Source of the DNA: Rhizophlyctis rosea
Taxonomy: Eukaryota > Chytridiomycota > Chytridiomycetes > Rhizophlyctidales > Rhizophlyctidaceae
Assembly: GCA_027596075.1 (NCBI GenBank)
Contig: JADGJC010000064.1
Span: 16,600 to 80,599, forward strand
Direction of reading: 5' to 3'
DNA length: 64,000 nt
The stretch's first letter is position 1. Each line of letters begins with the position of its first letter. The notes under the pieces are model-generated. The model was given only the letters and a program-made list of their open reading frames with translations, had not been told where the DNA came from and ran no database searches. The position numbers and the translations under genes are program-made. Shown piece after piece: positions 44,503-54,880 of the stretch.

Positions 44503-45237
44503 GAAAAACTCGTAATGAACATCGCCGACTTCGACGGCGTCACATACCGCGTTTCAACTCCCGACAGCAAATCCGTCCTCCACATCTCTATGGCTCTCAA
44601 ATGCTAATCAGAAGTCCAACAGTACGGAGCTGACGACGTCTTGAGGCGCGTATATGGGGAGAACTTGGTGGATCCTGAAAGCGGATATGATGTGACGATC
44701 AGGATTGATCAGGAGAATTTGGCGGTGGATGGCGGTGGGTTTGGTGGACTTGCCATGCTGTTGATGTTGTGGGAGAAGTCAAGGCTGATGTTGAAATAAT
44801 GTCTGCAGACAACTTGATTTGCACGTCGCTTTCTCAAACGCAACGCGCTCGCGGCGCTTTTCGAGGCGGCATTTAAAGCTCAAACGGAGGGTCAGGACAC
44901 TTAGCTGATGACTGCACAACTGGGAGCAGCAAGCGTACTGCATTAAGGCGCAGCATTACCGTGGGACTGTCATCTTCTCTACGGTGTTCAAAGAAGAAAC
45001 AGGCAGGATTTTCGGCTAGGTCTTCTTGCAGGTCGGTAGGAGGTTACCGGGTTTTCAAAGTTGCGATGTGCGAAATCTTACCCTGGATGATACGATTACA
45101 GGAATTCGTAGATGCGCGTCGCCCTTTCACCCTTCAAAATGAGCCCCAAGTCTTGTACAGCCCTCGTGAACCGCCACTGGAACTTCGGGGCGTTCCTGGG
45201 TTACAAGATTCAGAGGACATCGCGTACGTCACCCCCA
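44503..45237 (+). pseudogene. ARPC2: ARPC2 (Arp2/3 complex 34-kDa subunit), decayed copy
   Basis: Reads VMNIADFDGVTYRVSTPDSK, SVLHISMALKC then TAA, then QQYGADDVLRRVYGENLVDP and ESGYDVTIRIDQENLA. After an intron it reads FLKRNALAALFEAAFKAQTE with a TAG soon after. Then GTVIFSTVFKEETGRIFG, TAG, VFLQ, an intron, and EFVDARRPFTLQNEPQVLYS, PREPPLELRGVPGLQDSED, IAYVT. That covers roughly the first two thirds of ARPC2 in order. At least three nonsense codons and missing segments (part of the loop before GTVIF, all of the C-terminal helix region) make it non-functional. Introns are kept. Confidence 0.85.
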
Positions 45238-45295
45238 CGTCATCCTCCGTCTCGACCTCGCCGGCCGCGACTTAACCGACTACTCAATTAAGATA
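45233..45295 (+). pseudogene. ACT1: Actin fragment 2 (21 codons)
   Basis: Encodes PHVILRLDLAGRDLTDYSIK then I, matching the actin segment near residues 172-192 almost residue for residue. It begins inside the ARPC2 remnant's last codons in another frame and runs straight into CDC27 sequence with no spacer. Confidence 0.8.
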
Positions 45296-45630
45296 CGCAA
45301 TATCTGCGCATCTTGCTTGTGGCATCTGAAGAAAGAATACAAGTTTTCTGCACTGGCCAAGGATATGGAGGCGCTGGTCATACTGGCGCCATAGTCGTGG
45401 TGCGTCATCGGGAACTTGTATAGGTATGTATTTCCGACATTCTGCAAATGATTCCGCGTTGACGCTTTCAAAGCTTGAAACAGGAACACCAAACCGCCAT
45501 CCGATGCATCGCCCGAGCAATGCAGCTCGACTCATACTACGATTACGCATACACGCTATTGGGACACGAATTCATGGCGGTCGAAGACCTGGAGCAGGCG
45601 AAACAATATTTTATGAAGGCGAATCCGTAG
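45296..45630 (+). pseudogene. CDC27: CDC27/APC3 TPR fragment
   Basis: Reads CLWHLKKEYKFSALAKDMEA, LVILAP, TAG in place of the expected Glu codon, SWCVIGNLYR, a GT-AG intron (about 45422-45470), then LKQEHQTAIRCIARAMQLDS, YYDYAYTLLGHEFMAVEDLE and QAKQYFMKANP with TAG. This is the central TPR array of the anaphase-promoting-complex subunit Cdc27. Only about two and a half TPR repeats are present. It continues in the same frame from the actin fragment. Confidence 0.8.
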
Positions 45631-46208
45631 TCCATCATGTGCGGCTATGACTCGACCATCTATGTTGTACTGAAGGACGGAGAGGTGCAAGTGTGGGACG
45701 TGAGGGGGTTGGCTCTTGTGGTGAGTAATGTGTGTCAGAGCAGTTGTATATTGGTGAGGAGGGAAATGATGTTGGTGCGGGGTGAATGGGTGACTGGATG
45801 GGTCAATGGGTCAACGACCAGTTGAAGAGGATTGGGACTGTGCATGATGAACGGCTGTTGGAGGAGTGTTGCTGGAATCATTTCACTCGATGCATACGTA
45901 TGGTCAGCTTGCTATATGAAATCATTTTGACAAATGCTGATTGCCAATCTCGCTCCGCCACGCATAGGCTGCGAAAGAGCCCACCGGGACTTGTCAAATC
46001 CCTTCCACCCGATCATGGACTTCCTGCCAAACCCGGACACATTCCCAACAATATGGACTGCCTTGGACGCTTCCGGCGCCATACACCTCGGGGAAGGTGA
46101 GGAGCAAATCCGCACAATTACGCTCATAAAGTGACATCAAGTGCGTATGTGGTTCTACGTCCATACTCCTCATACTGTCTTCGTGCGACTGACTCATTTC
46201 CATTGCAG

Positions 46209-46535
46209 TCTGCTGGAGCCTCAAAAGCAAACAGCTGGTCTGCGGGACGGAAGAAGGACGACTCATCCAAGTCACACCGGAAGGCACGATTAAACGACAT
46301 CATTCAAGCGCCTCCGTCATTGGAGCGTCCCGAGTTTCGAGGTAATTGATCCCATCCCATCACCTTAAGCGTACACGTAATGATGGGTTTTGAATCGCTA
46401 ACAACAAACGTCCATTCCAGCGAAAAGCATAGCATGGGTGGAAAACACCGTCTGGATCGTTTGCTACGTGATGTCAGTGAACGGCGACGACGAGGTTCGG
46501 AGACTTACGTTATTTCGCAGGAAGGGACGCCCGTG
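46209..46535 (+). pseudogene. Nup159/Nup214-like beta-propeller fragment
   Basis: Exon-like pieces: CWSLKSKQLVCGTEEGRLIQ then VTPEGTIKRH, a frame change, IQAPPSLERPEFR to a donor (46340), and from about 46423 AKSIAWVENTVWIVCYVMSV with, in a shifted frame, TYVISQEGTP. The pattern WSxKxKQLxxGxxxGxxxQxxPE followed by a PP block and a WVxN-type strand is that of the N-terminal propeller of the Nup159/Nup214 mRNA-export nucleoporin. Frame changes make it non-functional. The identification rests on pattern memory and is moderate. Confidence 0.45.
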
Positions 46536-46998
46536 AGTTGAGCGGTTCTGACTCGATTCCTTTTTTGCTGTGTTGTAAGACTAACTGTTTGGTGATGATG
46601 GCCGTGAACGCATAGAAAAAGACCGTTTATTACTGGGTAGGACAACCGAGCTACCCATCGGCGCCGCGGGAAGCACATCATTCCTTTGGTCTTTTGAAAG
46701 GGTGGTGGGTATTTCGCTTTAAGATCAGGAGGTCGATTGGGTTCCCTGAGGACTGTTATTGGAAGACCTCTCTCTGGGTTGGCTCTGGATTTCTCTGTCC
46801 GCATTTTATTGAATCCTGTCCTCACTCTCCCCATTTACCAAACAGGACCCACTCCAAACCACATTTGCATCATCACCGACCCACGCTCCGAAGATTCCGC
46901 CAATCGCAGCTATTTACATCGATATCAGCATTGGTGAGTTGGCCTTACTTTGGCTGACATTTCATTCAACGAGGAATACTTATTTCCTCAAATGGTCA

Positions 46999-47800
46999 GG
47001 TGATGGTGTTGAGTCTATGAGCACGTACTACGGTCCCGGTGCTATCCGACCGATCTACCACCTGAGATTTTGAACTGCGGTCCTGCGGCCGATGTGTACG
47101 TATTTGCCTTCGCGTAACTTGTCTCAGCTTGGTAGACTCAATTCGCTTTAGCAGTTTGGATCACTATGGGACAAACGTCACAAAACGTTGCGGCGGAGTT
47201 CCGGATCAGTCGCGAGGGAGCAGGACAAGTTCGCATTGCGCTCGCATAACCTCGCTGCCAAAGCCTAGCAGGAAGGGCTTTCTGAAAAGAGATTGTGCCT
47301 GTGACGTTGCCCGATGGTACTGTTGTTACAATGGATGATGGGATCCGTTGGACCACCTTGGAGAACCTGGCGAAGTTGAGGCCCGCGTTCGGCGAGAAGG
47401 GCACAACTACTGCCGGAAATGCATCGTATAAAACGGATGGAGCTGCCAGTGGTATGTTCGTTGCATTGTACCTGTTTTAACTGATGATCGTAAGTGGTAA
47501 CCTTGACTCTCGTTACAGTCCTTCTCATGCGTCGTAGAACTGCTGAGAAGCTTGGTTACCATCCTTTGGCATGCTGGCTCGGATTCTCAGTCATCGTTTC
47601 CCTCCCCGCATTATGGGTATTGGTCCCGAGAAGGCCATTCCGGCCGTCTTGAAACGAGTCGGGTTGTCTCTCAAAGCGAGGTTGCCGTCTTCGAAATCAA
47701 CTAAGCATTCGCTTCTCAGGCGTCGCGCTGTGTGAACAAGTTGGGCATTTCTTATGAGGAGGTTAACCCGAAGGGAGGCGCTATTGCTTTTTGACACCCG
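46999..47800 (+). pseudogene. POT1: Peroxisomal 3-ketoacyl-CoA thiolase, decayed copy
   Basis: In order: [128 protein letters not shown], and ASQASRCVNKLGISYEEVNP then KGGAIAF followed by TGA where Gly is expected before HP. These follow thiolase from mid-protein to the second active-site region. The reading frame changes several times, and the NEAF and C-terminal catalytic Cys segments are lost. The N-terminal part with the first catalytic Cys is not recognisable upstream, although 46,900-46,930 may be a trace. Confidence 0.8.
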
Positions 47801-49278
47801 AGCCCCAACCCACTTCCTTGGCCTCGCCTTCGACCTTCGCAGCGAGGACACTCTCCAAGCCACGAGTGAGGACGATCCGGTTATTCAGCCGGGACCAATT
47901 GAGTGGGTTAGGGGTGGTTGGTCGGGTACTATTAATTGGATGAGGAGAGGGTTGTTGGTTGGGAGGGGTGGGAGGGGAGTGTGAAGTGTGGAGTGGTGCC
48001 GCGGGGGAGGGTGTTGATTTTGTGAGTAGTTTGATGCTGCTGGGCTTGTGGGCGGCTGGAGTGCAGTGGTGTTAGACGCCATTCAAAAGTCGCAGTTAGT
48101 CGTCAAAGACGTGGGAAGACATCTCTTTTGGACAACCATATTTTGTAAGAGCGTAACGCTCTTTGTTCTTCGTACCCGATCTTCGCACCCGATCTTTCTG
48201 GAGCAAGTGCATTTCACAACGATATCCAAAACAATTGCGCAAGTGAAAAGGTGTGGGTGCACTGGCTGCCGGCCGTGCGGGATTTATTATAGTGAGGGAA
48301 ACCCACCAAACCTCACTTTCTATGATACAAAAAAGTTTATAGTACACTAATCCATGGGATTACAAGTGTCCCAGACATTGAGTAAATGGAAGCACATGAG
48401 TCCCATATACTACACTAAATGGGGCTGACTAGAGGAGCCCCTCGACCTCGAATGCGCAGATGTGCCCGTGGGAGAGAGAGCGAAAGCAAGAAAGACAAGA
48501 AAAGGACAGAGAAATGCTCCGGAAGATCCACACCGCGCTCGGACAAAGAGCCACAAAACGCCCTCACGTTCCACACCAAAAAGGTGTGAAGCTCAAAGGG
48601 ACTAGCCGTGCGTGGTTCACCAGTCGATAGGCGGACTTCCGCCCTCGGTGCTGGCTTGCAACGTCGGTGGAGTGCCCAGTCCGGCCCGTTCCACAACCAT
48701 TTTGTATTGCAAGGGAAGGGGGGTCTATGACTACGTTATATGGTTGTGGGGGAACCGGTCCGTGAATTCGTCGAGGCGCATGAGCTCTTTGTGGGTGGGA
48801 TCTTGAAGCAGGTGTGAAGCTTGAGAAGAAGGAGGGTGAAGGAAGTGGATCTTGTTGGGTGGACTGTGGATGGTCTTATGCGATTTGATTGGCATGGGCT
48901 TGTTCGCAAGCCACAGTAGGGCCGGTCCAAGTGGGTTCCCGATGACGTGGTTTCGGACAAATATATAACTAAATTTGGACAAAGTGCTTTCATTCTGGGC
49001 AAGACTGTGCCCGCTCGCGCAGCCATGCTAATTTCCAAATTCAGACCAATGGTAGACGTCGAAATTGGACAGTGCCACCATCTGCTTGGAAGGATCCTTA
49101 AGGCCCCTCCTGCAGCTTTGGAGGACTTTCCCATTCCCACGCTCAGATGAAATTCTGGAGGTCCTACAAACTCAACCGTCCGTCGCACTCGTGCAATAGG
49201 GGGAGCCCCGATGCTGGTGGCCGAACGTTTGACAACTACTGTTCTATGTAGAATTGCTCCTTGGAATCCCTTTACAAA
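47801..49278. other. Unresolved stretch; one minus-strand coding-like frame
   Basis: 48731-48982 on the minus strand reads LSKFSYIFVRNHVIGNPLGP, ALLWLANKPMPIKSHKTIHS, then RLDEFTDRFPHNHIT, which looks like real protein but is not recognised. The remainder (47801-48700) has no supported gene. Confidence 0.3.
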
Positions 49279-50720
49279 ATGACGTCGAGTCCCACCCCCC
49301 CAAACAAATCGTCACCGCCTCGACCCACCCATCATCTACATGTGCTCCCTAAAGCCAGTGCCAGCGTCGAGGACTCCCGGCGCTTGTCAAAACTACACCT
49401 GGGCTATTCAACCATGGACGAAACACTCGGTGGCGCCATTTATCACTTTGCAAAGCCGCCTAGTGACCAGGTCCTCTCCAATCTAATGAAGTTTTACACC
49501 CTTTCTCCAATCACGTCAAAGGAATGTGCAGACCTATTATCTGCAAAAGAAGAAGTCCGGTCAGTCTCCAAAAAAATGCCACAGATTGATGAACATTATG
49601 CTCAAGATGATAGCTCTGTTTGCCTGACCATCCTCACACCATCTCAGACGGAATATAAACAAAACTCCGACGCTGCCCGCTACAACTCCCTCACATATCT
49701 CCACTTCCCAACCGTCAAAGCCCCTCTCCCAATCATCACAACCCAATGCAAAGTCTCCTATCTCCCCAACCTCCAATCCCGTACTTCTCCGTCCAATCAA
49801 CACCACCTACGAACTTGCTGGACACACCGATACCGTAACGTGCATGGAATATGACCTTTCCAAATCGCTCCCCGTGACCGCATCCTTCGACTCCTCCATC
49901 CGCGTCTGGAATACTGGGTCTGGTGAATGTGTCGGGATCTTCCGGGGTCACACCAGAGGTATCAGAGGTTTAAGTCTTCAGGGCGGCGAACTGGTGTCTG
50001 CCTCATCAGATGGCGATCTGAAGTTCTGGGATTTGACAAGTATGACTTGTACCCGTACGGTGCGTGGACTGGGAAGGGGGATGATGTGTGTTGATAGGAA
50101 GGGCGGTATTGTGGCGGCTGGAGGCGCGGGCGGGGTTATCGGCGTGTGGAATTTGGGAACTTATATGAGGCACACGTGGGAGGGTCATAAGAATGTGTTA
50201 ATGGAATTCAAGTAATGGGTGATAAAATGGCGATCAGCTGCTCCGATGACGGATATGTGACGTCGTGGGATCTGGATTCCAGAGAGGGGTTGAGGAAGTT
50301 GAGGGCGCATGAGGGGCCAATTTGCGCCTTCGTCGTCGTAAATCCGGGTACACGGTTACCGCATCCAACGTTTTTCAGAAGACTACATCGGATTACTCTA
50401 CTCCTTCCCCTACTAGAAGCTTATCACCGCCAGCGCAGACGGTACGGCAAAGATCTGGGATGCTGACGGACGCCTGCTGTTGACGCTGCAGCATCAAACT
50501 GCAGTTTTGTGTGTTGCAGGGGATTTGCGGAGGGTTGTGACTGGATGTGAGGATGCGAAGGTTTGGGTTTGGGATGCGTTGAGTGGGAATTTGTTATGTA
50601 GAGTTGGTGGAGCGGACGAAGGAGGTAGCGTGTATTCTTGTGCTTTGGATGGGGAGAACGTGTTTTGCGGGGGTGATGGGGGAGTTGTTAAGTGTATTCA
50701 TATTGTTTCGGCCATCGCGA
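49279..50720 (+). CDS. WD40-repeat protein, frameshifted
   Basis: Starts MTSSPTPPNKSSPPRPTHHL. An N-terminal region of about 130 residues has no recognised domain. A likely 41-nt intron (ACC/gtcaaa to gcaaag/TCT) leads into the repeats: INTTYELAGHTDTVTCMEYD, FDSSIRVWNTGSGECVGIFR, SASSDGDLKFWDLTSMTCTR, GGVIGVWNLGTYMRHTWEGHK. A one-base loss near 50185 shifts the frame, and the next repeats are in another frame: AISCSDDGYVTSWDLDSREG, KLITASADGTAKIWDADGRL (after an intron), VTGCEDAKVWVWDALSGNLL. About seven blades, as in F-box/WD or similar adaptors. There is no stop after the last blade; the frame continues into the RRM sequence that follows. Confidence 0.65.
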
Positions 50721-50767
50721 ACAACCCAACCTCCTCAACTCCCTCCACACCTTCCTCCCGCTCCGAC

Positions 50768-52726
50768 ATCCAACTCGATCCCAAAAACCTCTACATCAAA
50801 AACCTAGAACCCCACATCGACGACAACCTCCTCTCCGACATGTTCTCCTCCTTCGGCCGTATCACCTCGGCGCGCATCATGAGGGATGATACCACTGGGC
50901 GGAGCAAAGGGTTCGGATTCATCTCGTTCGAGAGTTCCGATCAGGCCGCGAGGGCGTTGAGGGAGATGAACGGGAAGCGGGTTTGGGAGCAAGAACTTGG
51001 TGGTCAACATAGCGGAGCCGAAGAGTTATCGGGCGAAAAGGATTGGTGAGGGTCTTGGGGTGAGGGTGTTTGATGGGGATTTTGAGGGGTGGGAGGAGGA
51101 GGGGAGTGATGGGGTGGGGGAGTGGGACGAGGATGAGCAGCAGGATTTGGAGGAGTTGTCGAATTTGAGGATTCTGTCTGGGGAGATTGACGAGGCGTTG
51201 GGGGTTTTGAGGAGGGGTGTGGAGGGATTGGTGCGGAGGAGGAGGAAGAGGAGGAGGAGGGCAAAGGATGTGGGTGTTGGTAGCCATGATCGGAAGCAGC
51301 AACAAATGCATGGCGAAACATCCAACACCTGCACACCACCCACCCCCATCACCACTCCCGCCCACACCACCACCTTTTCCCTCCCCCACGTGCGTTCCTC
51401 CGAGAACTCACCGAAACATTCCAAGTCTCCTGCACATTCATCGAATGGAACTTCACGGAGTGCTTTGCTGCATGGCGGTATTCTGACAACGGAGTTTGGG
51501 CAGGAGCGGAGGGTTGAGGATCGGAAACGGTTGGAGGAGATTTTGATGATGAAGATTGCAAGGGAGAAGGCTATTTTGGAAAGGGCTGATGCGGCGAGTA
51601 GGCCCGTGCCGACGGTGTCTGGGGGGAGGGGAGTTGTTGTTGAGAGGATGGCTGGTGGGAGTGATGGTGTTGCTGCTGGTGGTGGTGTGGGGAGGGTGGG
51701 GGCTTACACGACGGCGGCGGCGCGAACGGAAGAAGAGAAACGGCAGGCGAGGCGGTTGAGGTTCGGTGCTCCTCGAACCAGATCTGACACGAACGGACGC
51801 GGTGAGACGTGAATGGTGAGGCTAGTGCGAGGAGTGTTAGGAGGGTTGTTGGGGCTTTGGCGGAGGATCCGACACAAGAAAGTGGACACACCTCAAACCA
51901 ACACTCGTCACCATCCCCGACACCCTCATCTCCAGCCTATTCCCCACCGACATCCCATCCAAACTCCCCATCCGCATCCCCTCCCTACTCACCCACCCAA
52001 TCCGCCTACTCCCCGGCATACTCCTCTCCCTCCTCACCACAAATGCCGCCTCGCCACGAACGTCCTGCAAAGACCACTCATACAACGGGAGCGTCTACTG
52101 AAGCAAACGATAACGGCGGTCGAGACTGTGCGGTACCCGGCGGTGTTGGTGGCATGACGGGAGTTGGTGCTGTCGGGAGGCGTCTGAGTATTGGGAGTGC
52201 GGGGAGTTTGAGGGTTTTGGAGGGGAAGGAAAGCCGGTTGGAGGCTTTGCAGGATCGGATGCGGGTGTTGAAGGAAGGTGGTGGGAGTCAGAGTGGGAGT
52301 AATGTTGGTGATGTGGATGATCCGGCGGGGTTGGGAGTTGTGCCGCCGGGGTATGGGGGTATTGATGGTGTTGGTGGAGGGGGTAGATATGGATTTCCGT
52401 GGGTTGAGCAGAGGCAGCAAGGGGTTTTGAGGGAGTGGGATGGGGGTGGTGGGGAGTGGGCTGATGGTGAAGGGGGCCGATATGGATACGGTGGGGTTTA
52501 CGGTGGGTTCGGAGGGTTCTTTGGAGAAGGGGATGGGTGGAGTGGCGGCTCTGGGGGGTTGGGGTACGGAGGGTCCGGTGCGGGGGACCAAGGTGAGGAG
52601 TACATTCCTCGTGCTGGGGGAGGTCGGGATGGGTCGGTTGGTGGGTTGGTTGGTAGGGGAGGGTCAGGCCGTGGGATGAGGCCGGCGAGGCAGAAGAGGG
52701 GGTTTGATGGGATTTTGCTGAGGTAA
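50768..52726 (+). CDS. RRM protein with basic and YSP-rich tail, frame-disrupted
   Basis: One RRM close to the fourth RRM of poly(A)-binding protein: NLYIKNLEPHIDDNLLSDMF (RNP2), then RSKGFGFISFES (RNP1), REMNGKRV. After a one-base insertion at about 50978 it continues SKNLVVNIAEPKSYRAKR. Next come an acidic helix (DEDEQQDLEELSNLRILSGE), a basic patch (RRRRKRRRR), a helix (RKRLEEILMMKIAREKAILE), and, after a second frame change near 51808, a region rich in YSP (PYSPTQSAYSPAYSSPSSPQ) and a Gly/Tyr-rich tail ending FDGILLR. It has no in-frame ATG of its own before the RRM; the frame is continuous with the WD40 sequence. PABP-like RNA binding is inferred. Confidence 0.55.
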
Positions 52727-53209
52727 TATGGTGCGAGAGGTGGCTGGGATGTTTGGCAAGGAGGCGCTTGTCCAACGAATTGTACGTTTGCAATATGAAA
52801 CCAAAGCTGTAATATAACGCTCTTGAAACCCTTTCCCCTGATATTTGAGTCAAGCGTTTGCATATTGGTAGCCATGATTTCGCTTGTGAGTGCCAGTGTG
52901 CGTTTCGAAGTTCCAGAGAAGTATTTCCAAAGACTGTGAATGATTTACGAGGACCTTACGAATGGCCATCATATGTCAGTTTCAGTCGGACGGTGTCGTC
53001 TTCGTGTGGCATGTCAGCACTATGTTTAGATAGTACCGACATTCAGTACTGTTCTATTCTTCCAGATTTCGATGCTCCGGTGAACTTCCACTGTCAGTTC
53101 TCAACATCAGGTTTATTAATTTCATCGCGAACATACGGTATTTGGAGCATCTCCCTCCTCTCCTCTCTTACATCTTACACCACCTCTCTTCGCAGTAGCC
53201 ATTACTAGT
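52727..53209. other. No gene recognised
   Basis: About 480 bp between the RRM gene and the retroelement. No LTR, primer-binding site or polypurine tract was recognised. Confidence 0.3.
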
Positions 53210-54295
53210 GTACCCTGCACTTACCACATCTGCCAAAAGACGAAACCGTCGAACCAATTCCAAATCTGCTGCAACAATCCTTATTACTTCCAGATGTAAG
53301 CCTTCAGTCAGTCCACCTTGACTGGGTAGGACCTTTCGCCACGATCATCTAAGGCTATGATACCATCTGCGTTTATGCCTATGTTGATGGAAAATCTGGC
53401 TTCACCGTGCTGGTCTCCCCACCACTCACAACTCCACCGCCAAAATCAACCGCCAAAGCCTTCCTTCAACACCCGTATGGATCATTCGGCTTCCCCAAGC
53501 AAGTAATCAGTGATGAAGCCTGCCGCTTCCTATCCGACTTCTTCGACAAATTCAAGGAAGCTGCTCAAGTCCGACACCCCATCGCCACCACGAGACCACC
53601 AATGGTCTCGCGGAGGTTCAAGTCAAGCGCACCAAACACATTCTTCATTCGTGGCTCCCCAAGATGTCCAGCCAAGGGCCCTGGGTCTACTTTCTTCCAC
53701 ATGTCAAATTCGTCATCAACTCCGTCGTTCACTTCAGCATCAGATTGTCGCCCTTCCAAATCATTTCTGGACAGCGACCCCACCCCAACTTCCTCCCCCG
53801 CCATCGACGAACTTTGTGAACTTTTCGTCCATCAAGAGAACCACGCCTTCAAAGAACACTTGAAGACCTGCGTCCGTCCAAATCAACAATGCAAACACCA
53901 ACGTCAACACCCGAACGTTCCAAGTGGCAGATTTGGGTACACCTCCGCAAATCAAAACTTCCGCAGTCCCTGTAACCTTTCCCATCAAACCAAGTCGCTC
54001 CTCGATCTACACAGGGCCCTTGCGCTGTCATCAAAATACTCCCGGCAACACCTACGGACTCGATCTACCAGCAACATCCAACGGGCACAACGCCTCCAAA
54101 TCACCTGAGGCCTTGCCGCGGATCGGAGGATACACTTTTCCCTTCGCTCATTCCCGCTGAACTAGCCAGTCCTCCACTCACACTGGTTCCGTCGAAAGCC
54201 TGAGTACCTCATCAAGTGAAAAGGCTACTACACTCCCACGAGTGGGAACTCGCGGACCGAATCCACCCGGACCTCCACGCTCCTTTCCATCCCGA
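53210..54295 (+). mobile_element. Ty3/gypsy integrase with chromodomain, degenerate
   Basis: Begins with the end of the zinc-binding region (CHICQKTKPSNQ-like), then a core with HLDWVGPF followed by a stop, FPKQVISDEACRFLSDFFDK, VKFVINSVVHFSIRLSPFQI, ISGQRPHPNF, then a YGLDLPA-type C-domain. A chromodomain piece follows: KPEYLIK, TGA for Trp, KGYY, and in a shifted frame EWELADRIHPD. An integrase ending in a chromodomain defines the chromovirus branch of Ty3/gypsy, common in fungi. Stops and frame changes show it is long dead. No LTR is visible. Confidence 0.75.
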
Positions 54296-54880
54296 CTACT
54301 GTGCGAAAGACTTGATTAGTTGCACTTCGCATAAATAACGACGGCCGTTGAACACATTTCCCAATTCGCATGGAATATCTGGTAAGCTGAGCCCCGTTGG
54401 TGATTTCGAAAGGCGTAACCAGCTATACAAAGTGTCCTCGAGGTATGATGAACTCAGTTTCGTTGACACACCTATACTTTGGCGACGCTGCCTTGTTGAC
54501 ATAACACCGTGAACACTTGAGCTTCGGCCAAAGCGGTAAAGTATTGTCTCCATATGCGGCAAGGGGTAACGATCACAGACAATTTTCATGTTCCTCGCTA
54601 TATAGTCCACAATACGTCCTGACCCTCCTTAGAGCTTCTTCAATCAGTATCGGGCTAGTCCATTTACAATCGGGTGGGGCCTTGGCTATGTACCCGGCCT
54701 CTAGATACATCTCCAATTGCTCCTTGAGTGGTTCCTCGTCGGCGGGGGACAAGGGGCAAGGGTATTTTGTCACCAGTCTTGATATGGACAGCAAATTCGT
54801 CGGCGAGGGGATCTGAGAGGTTGTTGGACAATGATTTGCGGCGAGCTCGGCTTTCCTGAAGAACGGGTCCTGCATGAGTT
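54296..54880 (-). mobile_element. Ty3/gypsy reverse-transcriptase fragment, degenerate
   Basis: Minus-strand pieces: SDPLADEFAVHIKTGDKIPL, YPCPLSPADEEPLKEQLEMY, LEAGYIAKAPPDCKWTSPIL, DRYPLPHMETILYRFGR and, in another frame, TEFIIPRGHFV, a stop, LVTPFEITNGAQ. These are the N-terminal fingers and palm of a gypsy RT. The catalytic YxDD block and RNase H are not present. It is oriented against the integrase fragment, tail to tail, so the element has been rearranged. Confidence 0.75.

Noticed and set aside
51000..52850. Long minus-strand Pro/Ser/His-rich frames opposite the RRM gene
   Set aside because: They arise from the Gly/Val-rich plus-strand tail read in reverse, with low complexity and no splice or domain support.
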